Source: CAUZWH01 sp965224275
GTDB taxonomy: Bacteria; Pseudomonadota; Alphaproteobacteria; SHVV01
Length of the DNA stretch: 64,000 bases
Reading direction: 5' to 3'
Assembly (NCBI GenBank): GCA_965224275.1
Contig: CBDCYR010000002.1
Coordinates: 496,001-560,000, forward strand
Part shown: positions 47,763 to 55,649 of the stretch, one piece after another
How positions within the stretch are numbered: the first letter of the stretch is position 1
Layout of the letters: each line of letters opens with the position of its first letter
Program-made: the position numbers and the translations under genes
The notes under the pieces: generated by a model
The model's database searches: none
What the model was told of the DNA's origin: nothing
What the model saw: only the letters and a program-made list of their open reading frames with translations

Positions 47763-47901
47763 AGCGCGACATTCGCCTCCCAACCGGGCGCTTTTCCCGG
47801 TCCGGGCCAGACGCCAAATACGGAGTCTGGTCCTACGTCTCCCAGACGTGAAGCCTCCCTGTTATCACTGGCGGAAATCTTCGGATTTCCGCCTTCTTTT
47901 T
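47757..47901 (+). ncRNA. Structured small RNA candidate, AbcR (alpha-r15)-like
   Basis: No protein frame fits this region, but four stems follow one another: ACCGGG/CCCGGT (47783-47801), GGGCCAGAC/GTCTGGTCC (47804-47833, one wobble), ACGTCT-CCC-AGACGT (47835-47849) and the terminator stem at 47870-47893. Three pyrimidine motifs complementary to a ribosome-binding site are exposed: CCTCCC at 47776-47781, the CTCCC loop at 47839-47843 and CCTCCC at 47854-47859. AbcR RNAs of Rhizobiales use such CUCCC motifs to silence ABC-transporter mRNAs and lie beside lsrB/vtlR, as here. The 5' end is estimated; about 145 nt is somewhat longer than rhizobial AbcR. Confidence 0.6.
47870..47901 (+). terminator. 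Rho-independent terminator of the small RNA candidate
   Basis: GGCGGAAATC (47870-47879) pairs perfectly with GATTTCCGCC (47884-47893) around a TTCG tetraloop and is followed by TTCTTTTT. This is the strongest intrinsic terminator of the region. It lies over 200 bases after lsrB, with no protein gene between, which is what points to an RNA gene. Confidence 0.92.
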
Positions 47902-48100
47902 GCCCGCAATTCCCGACAAACAACTATTCCAATGGGATGGTCTCGGCCAAGCGCTTACCACCGTCGTGACCACGCGCATCGATAGCTTCGCGGTAACCAT
48001 CGACGCGGCCACGGTCGTGCCGGTGCCAGCAGCATTGCCGCTGTTGCTGACGGGTCTCACCGTTCTCGGGGCGGCGGGCTGGCGGCGCAAAACCGTCTAG
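47900..48100 (+). pseudogene. VPLPA/PEP-CTERM-type surface protein, 3' remnant
   Basis: An open frame ends in VPVPAALPLLLTGLTVLGAAGWRRKTV: a VPxPA motif, a hydrophobic helix and a basic tail, the layout of VPLPA/PEP-CTERM sorting signals removed by exosortase or rhombosortase-type enzymes. Only about 40 residues precede the motif, with no proper start or signal peptide, and the sequence upstream is the small RNA terminator. It is best read as the last part of a lost exported protein gene. No sorting-enzyme gene is in the window. Confidence 0.55.
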
Positions 48101-48116
48101 CTCGTTGGCCTATGAC

Positions 48117-48142
48117 TGGAGGGCGTCACTCGACGCCTTCCA
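48117..48142. terminator. Strong hairpin between convergent transcription units
   Basis: TGGAGGGCGTC (48117-48127) and GACGCCTTCCA (48132-48142) form an 11-bp stem with one G-T pair around ACTC, between the CTERM remnant and the 3' end of the quinone oxidoreductase gene. No T-run follows on either side. A bidirectional, possibly Rho-assisted, end signal is likely. Confidence 0.45.
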
Positions 48143-48186
48143 TGGGCGGGTTGGACTGTGCTACGTGCCAACCTGCTCGGCCCTGC

Positions 48187-49161
48187 CTACGGAACCAATA
48201 CGATCTTGCCGTAAGCGCCGGGTTCCATAACGGCGACGTGCGCCGCCCCGGCCTCAGCCAGTGGGAATTCGCGGCCGATAACCGGGTTCAGCGTCCCATT
48301 TTCAAGACCCGCGATCAGCGCTGCATGGATCGCGCGCAGCTCGCTGTCGCCGCAATTCCACAGGACCATGCCAAGCACATCGACGTCCCGCGCCATGGCA
48401 TCGCGTGGATTGATCTCGATCGTGCCGCGGTTTCCGACGATGACGATGCGTCCGGATGGGCCAATTACGGACAGATCTTTGGCCAGGTTGACGTTAGCCA
48501 ACATTTCGATGATCAGGTCGGGGCCATTGCCGCCGGTAAGATCGCGCAGGGACTCGACATAGCCATCTGTGGTGTGATCGAGCGCATGGTGGGCGCCCTG
48601 CTCTTCGGTCAAAGACCGGCCACGCTCACTGCCGGCACTCCCGATCACCGTGAGGCCGTGGGCGCGCGCCAGCTGCACACATGCGGTACCAACCGCGCCA
48701 CTGGCGCCATGTATGAAAACGGTTTCGCCGGGCTTGGCGCGGCCGCGCCCGAACAGCGCCTGATAGGCCGTCGCGTAGGGAATACCGATCGCTGCGCCAG
48801 CCGCAAAAGAAGCTGCGTCGGGAAGTGGAAACAAAGCGGTTTCCGGGCACACGGCTTTCTCGGCATAGCAATCGCCGACGTTGCCGGCCATTGAACCGGA
48901 AACATAAACGCGTTGCCCCACCGATAGGGCGGCGACGCCATGGCCGACGCTTTCGACCACACCCGCACCGTCGATGCCCGGTATGAACGGTAAGTCGGGC
49001 AGACGCGCATAAGTGCCGGCGCTGATGTAGGTGTCCACGGGATTGACGCCGGCTGCATGGATCCGAACCAAAGCTTCGCCAGGGCCCGGCGCCGGATCAT
49101 CGACCTCTTCAAGTTGTAAGGCATCGGCACTGCCGAACGCGTGCACCCGTATCGCTTTCAT
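48187..49161 (-). CDS. Zinc-less MDR-type NADPH:quinone oxidoreductase
   Basis: A 324-residue medium-chain dehydrogenase/reductase of the quinone reductase type: MKAIRVHAFGSADAL, AAGVNPVDTYISAGTYARLP, IPGIDGAGVVESVGHGV and the Rossmann stretch VFIHGASGAVGTACVQLARAHG. The zinc-binding residues of alcohol dehydrogenases are absent, as usual for this group. The ATG at 49161 is supported by GGGGA five bases upstream. The frame is open for another 96 codons upstream, but that stretch has no similarity and overlaps the groESL regulatory region. Confidence 0.9.
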   Translation of the reverse strand: MKAIRVHAFGSADALQLEEVDDPAPGPGEALVRIHAAGVNPVDTYISAGTYARLPDLPFIPGIDGAGVVESVGHGVAALSVGQRVYVSGSMAGNVGDCYAEKAVCPETALFPLPDAASFAAGAAIGIPYATAYQALFGRGRAKPGETVFIHGASGAVGTACVQLARAHGLTVIGSAGSERGRSLTEEQGAHHALDHTTDGYVESLRDLTGGNGPDLIIEMLANVNLAKDLSVIGPSGRIVIVGNRGTIEINPRDAMARDVDVLGMVLWNCGDSELRAIHAALIAGLENGTLNPVIGREFPLAEAGAAHVAVMEPGAYGKIVLVP

Positions 49162-49408
49162 ATTGTTCCCCGCTATTCCGGTCATCTGGCGGCGCATTCT
49201 AAGGATCTCGATCGCACGACCAAGAAAAAGCGTTGCTTGCCAGCAAAATTCCGAGTTCCTTGAGTTTTTCGTCGAGAACATTCGCCTGCGCTTAGCCGGT
49301 AGCGCCTTTTTCGCTATCGGCGGTTCTTCTTTTCCGATCCGAAGCATCGCCGATACGAACTCGGCCGAGGATGAAATCCCTTTCAAATCCCAATCCGCAC
49401 CAACTTTC

Positions 49409-49437
49409 TTGACAAAGCCGCTCAAATAGGCGAAATC
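49409..49437 (+). promoter_or_regulatory. Predicted groESL promoter
   Basis: TTGACA (49409-49414), preceded by TTC, lies 17 bases before GAAATC (49432-49437), placing the transcription start at or just inside the CIRCE operator. The -35 box is perfect for sigma-70; the -10 box is weak. The rest of the roughly 350-base gap to the quinone reductase gene shows nothing else recognisable. Confidence 0.45.
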
Positions 49438-49442
49438 CCGCC

Positions 49443-49469
49443 TTAGCACTCACCGGTTAAGAGTGCTAA
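49443..49469. promoter_or_regulatory. CIRCE operator (HrcA binding site) of groESL
   Basis: TTAGCACTC (49443-49451), nine bases, then GAGTGCTAA (49461-49469): a perfect CIRCE element. It is bound by the HrcA repressor, which depends on GroEL for activity, giving feedback control of chaperonin synthesis. It sits 42 bases before the groES start codon. hrcA itself is not in the window. Confidence 0.97.
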
Positions 49470-49511
49470 CAACATTGCAAATCACCCTGGACAGAAAGTG
49501 GGAGGGGTCAG

Positions 49512-49796
49512 ATGAACCTGAAACCGCTACGCGATCGCGTTCTTCTCAAGCGGTTGGAAGAAGAGGAAAAAACAGCCGGCGGAATCATCATTCCCGATAC
49601 CGCCAAGGAAAAGCCGATGGAAGCCAAAGTGATGGCCGTCGGGCCGGGAAGTCGCAACGACAAAGGTCAGGTTACGGCAATGGACGTGAAGACCGGTGAT
49701 CGCGTGCTGATCGGCAAATGGGCCGGCACCGAAGTGACCGTCGATGGCCAAGATCTCTTGATCGTCGGCGAATCAGACATCATGGGCGTCCTTTAG
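49512..49796 (+). CDS. groES: Co-chaperonin GroES
   Basis: A 94-residue heptameric lid of the GroEL chamber: MNLKPLRDRVLLKRLEEEEK, the mobile loop with TAGGIIIPDTAKEKP and the C-terminal VDGQDLLIVGESDIMGVL. A GGGAGGGG ribosome-binding site precedes the ATG. It is the first gene of the HrcA/CIRCE-controlled operon, 51 bases before groEL. Confidence 0.97.
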   Translation: MNLKPLRDRVLLKRLEEEEKTAGGIIIPDTAKEKPMEAKVMAVGPGSRNDKGQVTAMDVKTGDRVLIGKWAGTEVTVDGQDLLIVGESDIMGVL

Positions 49797-49847
49797 GGCA
49801 CCCGTTAGATACCCCGCATTAAATGAGCACGAACAAGGACACCAAGA

Positions 49848-51533
49848 ATGGCCGCTAAAGACATTAGATATTCCACTGAAGCACGCGAGAAGATGCTGCG
49901 TGGCATTGAAATCACCGCCAACGCGGTAATCGCGACGCTCGGGCCCAAGGGCCGCAACGTGCTGATCGATAAATCATTCGGCGCCCCGCGGGTCTCCAAG
50001 GATGGCGTCACCGTTGCCAAAGAAATCGATCTCGATGACAAGTTCGAGAACATGGGCGCACGCCTACTGCGTGAGATCGCTACCAAGACCAGCGACGAAG
50101 CCGGTGACGGCACCACCACCGCAACGGTATTGGCACGCGAGATCGTTCGCGAAGGCGCCAAAGCGGTTGCCGCTGAAATGAACCCGATGGATTTACGCCG
50201 CGGTATCGATCTAGCAACCGATGCAGTGGTCGCAGACCTCCACAAGCGATCGCGCAAAGTCGGTAACAGTGCCGAAGTCTCTCAGGTCGGAACGATCTCT
50301 GCCAATGGCGATGCCGAAGTCGGCGGCCTGATTGCCGAAGCCATGGAAACCGTCGGCCACGAGGGCGTTATTACGGTCGAGGAGGCGACCTCGCTCGATA
50401 CCCACCTAGAGGTGGTCGAGGGCATGCAGTTCGACCGTGGCTATCTGTCACCTTATTTCGTAACCAATGCCGAAAAAATGGTGGTCGAACTCGAGGACCC
50501 TTACATCTTGCTGCAGGAGACCAAGCTGTCGAGTATGCAAGCCATGTTGCCGCTCCTTGAGGCGATCGCTAAGTCGGGCAAGCCTCTATTGATCATTGCC
50601 GAGGACGTCGAGGGCGAAGCCCTGGCGACCCTGGTCGTCAACAAATTACGCGGCGGCCTAAAAGTCGCAGCTGTCAAAGCCCCGGGCTTCGGCGATCGAC
50701 GTAAGGCCATGCTTGAGGATATTGCCATTCTCTCGGCCGGCCAGATGGTTTCCGAAGATCTCGGCATTAAACTCGAGAACATCACGCTCGACACGCTGGG
50801 CCGGGCCAAACGAGTTACCATCACCAAGGACGACACCACCGTCGTCGATGGCGCCGGAAAGAAATCCGACATCAAAAGCCGCTGCGACCAGATTCGCGCT
50901 CAAATCGAAGACACGACCTCGGATTACGACCGCGAGAAACTGCAAGAACGCCTCGCCAAGCTCGCGGGTGGTGTGGCGATACTCAAGGTTGGCGGTGCCA
51001 CCGAGATTGAAGTGAAGGAGCGTAAGGACCGCGTAGAAGACGCCATGCACGCGACGCGGGCGGCGGTCGAGGAAGGTGTCGTACCAGGTGGCGGCGTGGC
51101 CCTTCTTTATGCGACGAACGCCCTCAAGAACCTCAAGGGTAATAATCACGACCAGGATGTCGGCATCAATATCGTGCGCCGCGCCCTGCAAGCGCCGGTG
51201 CGTCAAATTGCCGAAAACGCAGGTGTCGACGGTGCCGTGGTTGCCGGCAAATTGCTGGACCAGAAGGACATGAATCTTGGCTTCGACGCCCAGGACGAAA
51301 AGTATACCAACATGATTAAGGCCGGCATCATCGATCCGACCAAGGTCGTGCGTACGGCGCTGCAAGACGCAGCCTCCATCGCTGGCTTGTTGGTTACGAC
51401 CGAGGCAATGATTGCCGAAATACCCCAGAAATCCGGATCAATGCCGGCCATGCCTGACATGGGTGGCATGGGCGATATGGGTGGCATGGGTGGAATGGGC
51501 GGCATGGGTGGAATGGGCGGCATGGGCATGTAG
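49848..51533 (+). CDS. groEL: Chaperonin GroEL
   Basis: A 561-residue type I chaperonin subunit with intact equatorial, intermediate and apical domains (AAKDIRYSTEAREKMLRGIE, DGTTTATVLAREIV with the ATPase Asp, PYILLQETKLSSMQAMLPLL, VVPGGGVALLYA). The tail is a GGM-type repeat (from about residue 536) of the sort that lines the folding chamber, here somewhat long with about seven repeats. SD and start are clear. A strong terminator follows. Confidence 0.97.
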   Translation: MAAKDIRYSTEAREKMLRGIEITANAVIATLGPKGRNVLIDKSFGAPRVSKDGVTVAKEIDLDDKFENMGARLLREIATKTSDEAGDGTTTATVLAREIVREGAKAVAAEMNPMDLRRGIDLATDAVVADLHKRSRKVGNSAEVSQVGTISANGDAEVGGLIAEAMETVGHEGVITVEEATSLDTHLEVVEGMQFDRGYLSPYFVTNAEKMVVELEDPYILLQETKLSSMQAMLPLLEAIAKSGKPLLIIAEDVEGEALATLVVNKLRGGLKVAAVKAPGFGDRRKAMLEDIAILSAGQMVSEDLGIKLENITLDTLGRAKRVTITKDDTTVVDGAGKKSDIKSRCDQIRAQIEDTTSDYDREKLQERLAKLAGGVAILKVGGATEIEVKERKDRVEDAMHATRAAVEEGVVPGGGVALLYATNALKNLKGNNHDQDVGINIVRRALQAPVRQIAENAGVDGAVVAGKLLDQKDMNLGFDAQDEKYTNMIKAGIIDPTKVVRTALQDAASIAGLLVTTEAMIAEIPQKSGSMPAMPDMGGMGDMGGMGGMGGMGGMGGMGM

Positions 51534-51556
51534 CCCAAGCCCAACATCAATAACGT

Positions 51557-51587
51557 AAAGGGCCCGCAAATTGCGGGCCCTTTTTTA
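51557..51587 (+). terminator. Rho-independent terminator after groEL
   Basis: AAAGGGCCCGCAA (51557-51569) pairs with TTGCGGGCCCTTT (51571-51583), giving a GC-rich stem ending in a run of T. It ends the groESL transcript. On the minus strand it also follows the msrP stop (51605), preceding A residues becoming T, so it may serve both convergent units. Confidence 0.92.
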
Positions 51588-51604
51588 TTCACAGCCGATA
51601 GAAA

Positions 51605-52585
51605 CTACATAAACAGTTTCTCTGATTTTTCCATGCCCTCATAGAGCGATGCCACCTGGTCGCCATAGCCATTGTAAAGCAAGGTTGGAACACGATCTCC
51701 CGTCCCTAAAACTCTTTCCGTGGCCTGACTCCAACGGGGATGCGAAACCTTGGGATTAACGTTGGCCCAAAAGCCGTATTCGCTTGCCTGGATCTCCTCC
51801 CAAAAAGTCTTGGGCCGCGTTTCAGAAAACTTGAAGCGAACGATCGACTTGATCGATTTGAAGCCATATTTCCAGGGCACCGCAAGGCGCAGCGGCGAGC
51901 CGTGCTGCTTGGGCATCGTTTTGCCATAAGCACCGGTCGCGATAAAAGCGAGCTCGTTGCTTGCTTCTGCCATCGTCAGCCCTTCAACGTACGGCCAAGG
52001 ATACCAAAACTGCTTCTGACCCGGTGCGATTTTGGGATCCATGAAGGTTTCCATCACGACATACTTGGCCTTGGCAAGCGGTTTAGCGAAATCGACCAGC
52101 GCCGCCAACGGGAAGCCACCCCATGGAATGGCCATCGACCACGCCTCGACGCAGCGGTGGCGATAAAGGCGCTCCTCCAGCGGCATTTTGGCCAACAACT
52201 CGTCGACACCGATCTCGATCTTGTTCTCGACCTCGCCGTCGATCGTCACCGTCCAGGGACGAATTGGCAGCTTCTGCGCGGCTTGCCAAATTTCCTTATG
52301 CGAACCGAACTCGTAAAAATTGTTGTATTTGGCATTAACGTCGGCCGGCGTAACCTCACGATCCAACTTATAGCTTTCATTCCGTTTGAGCGGATAAAGG
52401 TGGGCCGAGGGATCATCGCTCTCAGTCGCAGCCCGCGCGCGCTGCCAGGGAATCGCAGCGCCCGACGCTGCCAGAATCGACCCGGCGGCCATCCCCTTCA
52501 TGAGATTACGCCGATCGGCAAAAACCGCTTCGTCGGTCGCCATGGCTTCAGGTAGTTCCCAGCCGCGGGGAATCTTGATGAGCAT
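51605..52585 (-). CDS. msrP: Protein-methionine-sulfoxide reductase catalytic subunit MsrP
   Basis: A 326-residue periplasmic molybdopterin enzyme that repairs oxidised methionines. A twin-arginine signal is visible (DRRNLMKGMAAGSILAASGAA, residues 24-44), and Cys145 in YRHRCVEAWSMAIPWGGFP is the expected molybdenum ligand. The AGGGAG site precedes the ATG at 52585. The membrane heme partner MsrQ, usually encoded next to msrP, is not adjacent: downstream is the groEL terminator and upstream a hydratase gene. Confidence 0.94.
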   Translation of the reverse strand: MLIKIPRGWELPEAMATDEAVFADRRNLMKGMAAGSILAASGAAIPWQRARAATESDDPSAHLYPLKRNESYKLDREVTPADVNAKYNNFYEFGSHKEIWQAAQKLPIRPWTVTIDGEVENKIEIGVDELLAKMPLEERLYRHRCVEAWSMAIPWGGFPLAALVDFAKPLAKAKYVVMETFMDPKIAPGQKQFWYPWPYVEGLTMAEASNELAFIATGAYGKTMPKQHGSPLRLAVPWKYGFKSIKSIVRFKFSETRPKTFWEEIQASEYGFWANVNPKVSHPRWSQATERVLGTGDRVPTLLYNGYGDQVASLYEGMEKSEKLFM

Positions 52586-52731
52586 CGCGCGCTCCCTTGT
52601 CAGAGTGTAGGTCGTGCTATGAGTGTAGCTTGGCTCGTCCTCGACGTAATGTGCGGCGCGAATGCGAGCAATTCAATTGTTCGTTATGACTCTTACCATC
52701 TGGCAAGGTTCGAAATGGTTGAGCGGAGCTG

Positions 52732-53523
52732 TTAGGTAAACGATATCGATACCGTCCCGAACGCCCCAAAATCGGCGATGGCGGTATCGCCGACGCCACA
52801 CCATGCGACCCCAGCCGCGGTTCCGGTTGTGATCACATCCCCAGCCTTGAGGTTTTTTCCGTCGGCCGGCAAGCGATTGGCGAGCCACACCAAGGCGTTG
52901 ACGGGATCACCGAGCACGTTCGACCCGTGCCCCTGGTTGATCAGTTGGTCGTTGACCGAGATGCTCGCCGCGTGAGTTGCCAGATCATGGCCGCTCCAAT
53001 CGCTGTGCGGTTGTCCCATGACGAAGCGCCCATGGGTCCCGTTGTCAGCGATGAACGAAAACGGACTGACCTCTGGCCAGGCGCTGAAACGCGAATCAAT
53101 AATCTCGATCGCCGGGATGAGCTCCGATGCCGCGGCGATCACGGCGGCTCGATCGAACGGCACCCCGTAAGCCGGCAAGTCGGACGTCATCCGAAACGCA
53201 AATTCCGTCTCCAGTCCGCGACGCGAGAACAGGTCCGCAGCAAGGGTCGCCGGACTCTGATGCATGCAGCCATCAAGTAGCCGGCCGTAGAACGGTTCGC
53301 TGAAACCAAAGCGTTTCATCGCGTTTTCGTTTGATGCACCAACCTTCCAGCCCACGGGAAGATCCGAGATCGCATCAATCATGCGGCTCTGGACGTCGTA
53401 GGCTTCGTCGAGGTTTGTCGGACGAATGTCGTCGGCCAACTCATCGATCTGATCGCGATCACGCCACGCCGCTGCAAGCTTCGACGCCGCTGCCTCCGCA
53501 GTCGCCGTATCCATCGCGCTCAC
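52732..53523 (-). CDS. 2-keto-4-pentenoate hydratase / FAH-family protein
   Basis: A 263-residue member of the fumarylacetoacetate hydrolase superfamily, hydratase branch (as in aromatic meta-cleavage pathways): VGWKVGASNENAMKRFG, ETEFAFRMTSDLP with metal-binding acidic residues, AIEIIDSRFSAWPE and LKAGDVITTGTAAG. The GTG at 53523 overlaps the stop of the EF-G-like gene (GTGA), so translation is coupled to it, an unexpected partnership. Substrate unknown; a decarboxylase of the same fold cannot be excluded. Confidence 0.85.
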   Translation of the reverse strand: MSAMDTATAEAAASKLAAAWRDRDQIDELADDIRPTNLDEAYDVQSRMIDAISDLPVGWKVGASNENAMKRFGFSEPFYGRLLDGCMHQSPATLAADLFSRRGLETEFAFRMTSDLPAYGVPFDRAAVIAAASELIPAIEIIDSRFSAWPEVSPFSFIADNGTHGRFVMGQPHSDWSGHDLATHAASISVNDQLINQGHGSNVLGDPVNALVWLANRLPADGKNLKAGDVITTGTAAGVAWCGVGDTAIADFGAFGTVSISFT

Positions 53524-55547
53524 TCCGCCGCGTCGGCTTGAGCTTCCGATAGGACCTGAGCGGCAAGCCGGCCGGTCAATTCCTGGAGATGGTCGAAGCT
53601 GGACGAGTAAGTGCCGACGCCCTGGGTCAGGGAGCGTAATTCAACGATCAGATCGAGCATTTCCGAATGCGGGATCTGCGCGCTCACCACGTCCCAACCA
53701 GGCCATCCCTCGCGCCCTTCGAAACCGAGAATTTGGCCGCGCCGCCCGCTGATCAACTGGTTGATCTTGGCGGTGTACTCCGAGGGAACATATATTTCGA
53801 CCGCGAGAATCGGCTCCAACAGAACCGGACTACACTTTGGCAACGCCTCATTCATCGCGATGCGGCCCGCGGTTTTGAAGGCGATCTCCGAACTGTCGAC
53901 AGCGTGATGCGATCCGTCATAGAGCTTAACCGCGAGGTCGACGACCGGATAACCGAGCGGTCCTTTTGCCAGGTATTCCTTTACCCCAGCTTCCACTGCC
54001 GGAATGTAGGTTTTGGGAATCACTCCACCGACGATCTTATCTTCGAACTGGAAGCCGGAGCCGCGTGGCAAAGGCTTAACTTCAATATGAACGTCGCCGA
54101 ATTGGCCGTGGCCGCCGGTTTGGCGTTTGAACCGACCGTGCTGCTGAACCGGTTTCTGAATCGCTTCCTTGTAGGGAATTTTAGGCCGGGTGGTACCGAC
54201 TTCGACGGCGGATTTGTTCTGCAGCCTGGCGATCGCGACTCGTAGGTGGATTTCGCCCTGCCCATGCAGCACCATCTCGTGAGTATCTTGATTGTGCTCA
54301 ATCAGATACGAGGGGTCCTCCTCCACCAACTTGGCCAGCGCACCGGATAGCTTGACCTCGTCGTTTCTGTTGGCTGCAGAGATAGCAAGCCCATAGACCG
54401 GCTCCAGCACCGGCGCTTTGGGCAACGGATCGGGATCTTTGCCGGTAGATAACGTGTCGCCGATGTCGATATTGTCCATGCGTCCTAGCGCCACCACGTC
54501 GCCCATCGACGCTTCCGGTCGCTTTTGGGTCTGTTGCCCCATCATGTCGAACAATCCCGACGGCCGGGTGCCACTCAGCTGAACGCCTTCCGCAAGTTGG
54601 CCCTGGAAAATTCGCACCAGCGACAACTTGCCAATCTGCGAGAGATTGTAAGTTTTCAATACCTGGCAAATTACCTCGCTACTGGTCGGATCGAGGCCCC
54701 GGCGCTGGGCGGCCGTGTCAGCTGATGGTGCATCGTGCCGCAGAGCTTTGAGCAAACGCCGCACACCATGATCGAGTTCGCCTGCGCCCAACATCACCGG
54801 AGCGACTTGGCCGGCACCCACCATTCTCGAAATATTGCCGAACACGTCGTCGTTGGACGGGTCGTTATCCTCGAGCAGGCTCTCCATTAAATCGTCGTCG
54901 AAATCCGCCATTATCTCGAGCATGGCGTAGCGCGCGGCTTTTATTTCGTCAGCCATGGCCGCCGGCGGGTCCACGCCCTCGGATGCCTCGTTGGGTTTGT
55001 AGGCGTAGGCGCGGCCGCTCGCCAAGTCGACATAACCCGAAACTGTCTCGCCGTCAGAGATGGGTAGCTGGCGTAGCGCTAAGGAGCGACCGCTCGCTTC
55101 GCGCAATGCATCGACGACCGGAGAGATTGATCCATCGAGCTTATCGATCTTGTTCATGAAAAAGAGCGAGGGAAGGTTGTGTTCCTCAATGAATTTGATG
55201 AGGGGTGCAACCGCCCTGGCACGATCGATATCGGGTTCGCAAACTACGACGACCAAATCGGCGCCGAGAACCGCGTCGAACGTTTCTTGCGCGAATTCAA
55301 CCGATCCCGGCGTGTCGAGAAAATGGAACCGATCGCCCATGAACGTGGCGGACGCGACATTGAGTTCAACACCCATTTGCCGCTCGCGGGCTTCCGTCGA
55401 CCCGTCACCGACGGTATTTCCTTCTTTGGCATTGCCCTTGCGGTTGATCGCGTCGGTCGCAAAAAGAACGCTTTCAAGAAGTGTGGTCTTCCCGCTGAGG
55501 TAGGGGCCGACCAGCGCAATCGTGCGCGGGCGAGTTTCTTCACTCAC
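53520..55547 (-). CDS. EF-G-like translational GTPase (elongation factor G paralogue)
   Basis: A 675-residue protein with all EF-G domains: P-loop GPYLSGKTTLLE, switch II FLDTPGSVEFAQE, NKID-type MNKIDKLD, domain II and C-terminal domains IV-V (GGHGQFGDVHIEV, ILAVEIYVPSEY, GRRGQILGFEGREG). Compared with canonical EF-G the switch I area is altered (GDGSTEARERQMGVEL in place of the RGITI form). Such paralogues, sometimes called EF-G2, occur beside the main fusA in many bacteria and may act in ribosome recycling or be GTPase-poor. Start is a GTG at 55547 with AGAGGA upstream. Confidence 0.9.
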   Translation of the reverse strand: MSEETRPRTIALVGPYLSGKTTLLESVLFATDAINRKGNAKEGNTVGDGSTEARERQMGVELNVASATFMGDRFHFLDTPGSVEFAQETFDAVLGADLVVVVCEPDIDRARAVAPLIKFIEEHNLPSLFFMNKIDKLDGSISPVVDALREASGRSLALRQLPISDGETVSGYVDLASGRAYAYKPNEASEGVDPPAAMADEIKAARYAMLEIMADFDDDLMESLLEDNDPSNDDVFGNISRMVGAGQVAPVMLGAGELDHGVRRLLKALRHDAPSADTAAQRRGLDPTSSEVICQVLKTYNLSQIGKLSLVRIFQGQLAEGVQLSGTRPSGLFDMMGQQTQKRPEASMGDVVALGRMDNIDIGDTLSTGKDPDPLPKAPVLEPVYGLAISAANRNDEVKLSGALAKLVEEDPSYLIEHNQDTHEMVLHGQGEIHLRVAIARLQNKSAVEVGTTRPKIPYKEAIQKPVQQHGRFKRQTGGHGQFGDVHIEVKPLPRGSGFQFEDKIVGGVIPKTYIPAVEAGVKEYLAKGPLGYPVVDLAVKLYDGSHHAVDSSEIAFKTAGRIAMNEALPKCSPVLLEPILAVEIYVPSEYTAKINQLISGRRGQILGFEGREGWPGWDVVSAQIPHSEMLDLIVELRSLTQGVGTYSSSFDHLQELTGRLAAQVLSEAQADAAE

Positions 55548-55649
55548 GGTAGATCCTCTCTGCTTAGGGTTTCTTCTCTTGTTGACGCAATGTTTTCAAG
55601 CCGGTGCCGAGCTTGCAAGGAAAAACAAGCACGGGCGGGCGTCGCAAAT

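Noticed and set aside
47757..47901. 6S RNA as an identity for the RNA after lsrB
   Set aside because: 6S RNA forms one long hairpin closed by its two ends; here the stems are consecutive and the 3' end is an independent terminator hairpin.
49162..49449. N-terminal extension of about 96 residues on the quinone oxidoreductase
   Set aside because: Similarity to the family starts exactly at MKAIRVHAFG (49161), which has its own ribosome-binding site; the extension covers the groESL control region.
51450..51533. Tandem repeat at the groEL 3' end as a mobile or regulatory repeat
   Set aside because: It is the normal Gly-Gly-Met tail of GroEL.
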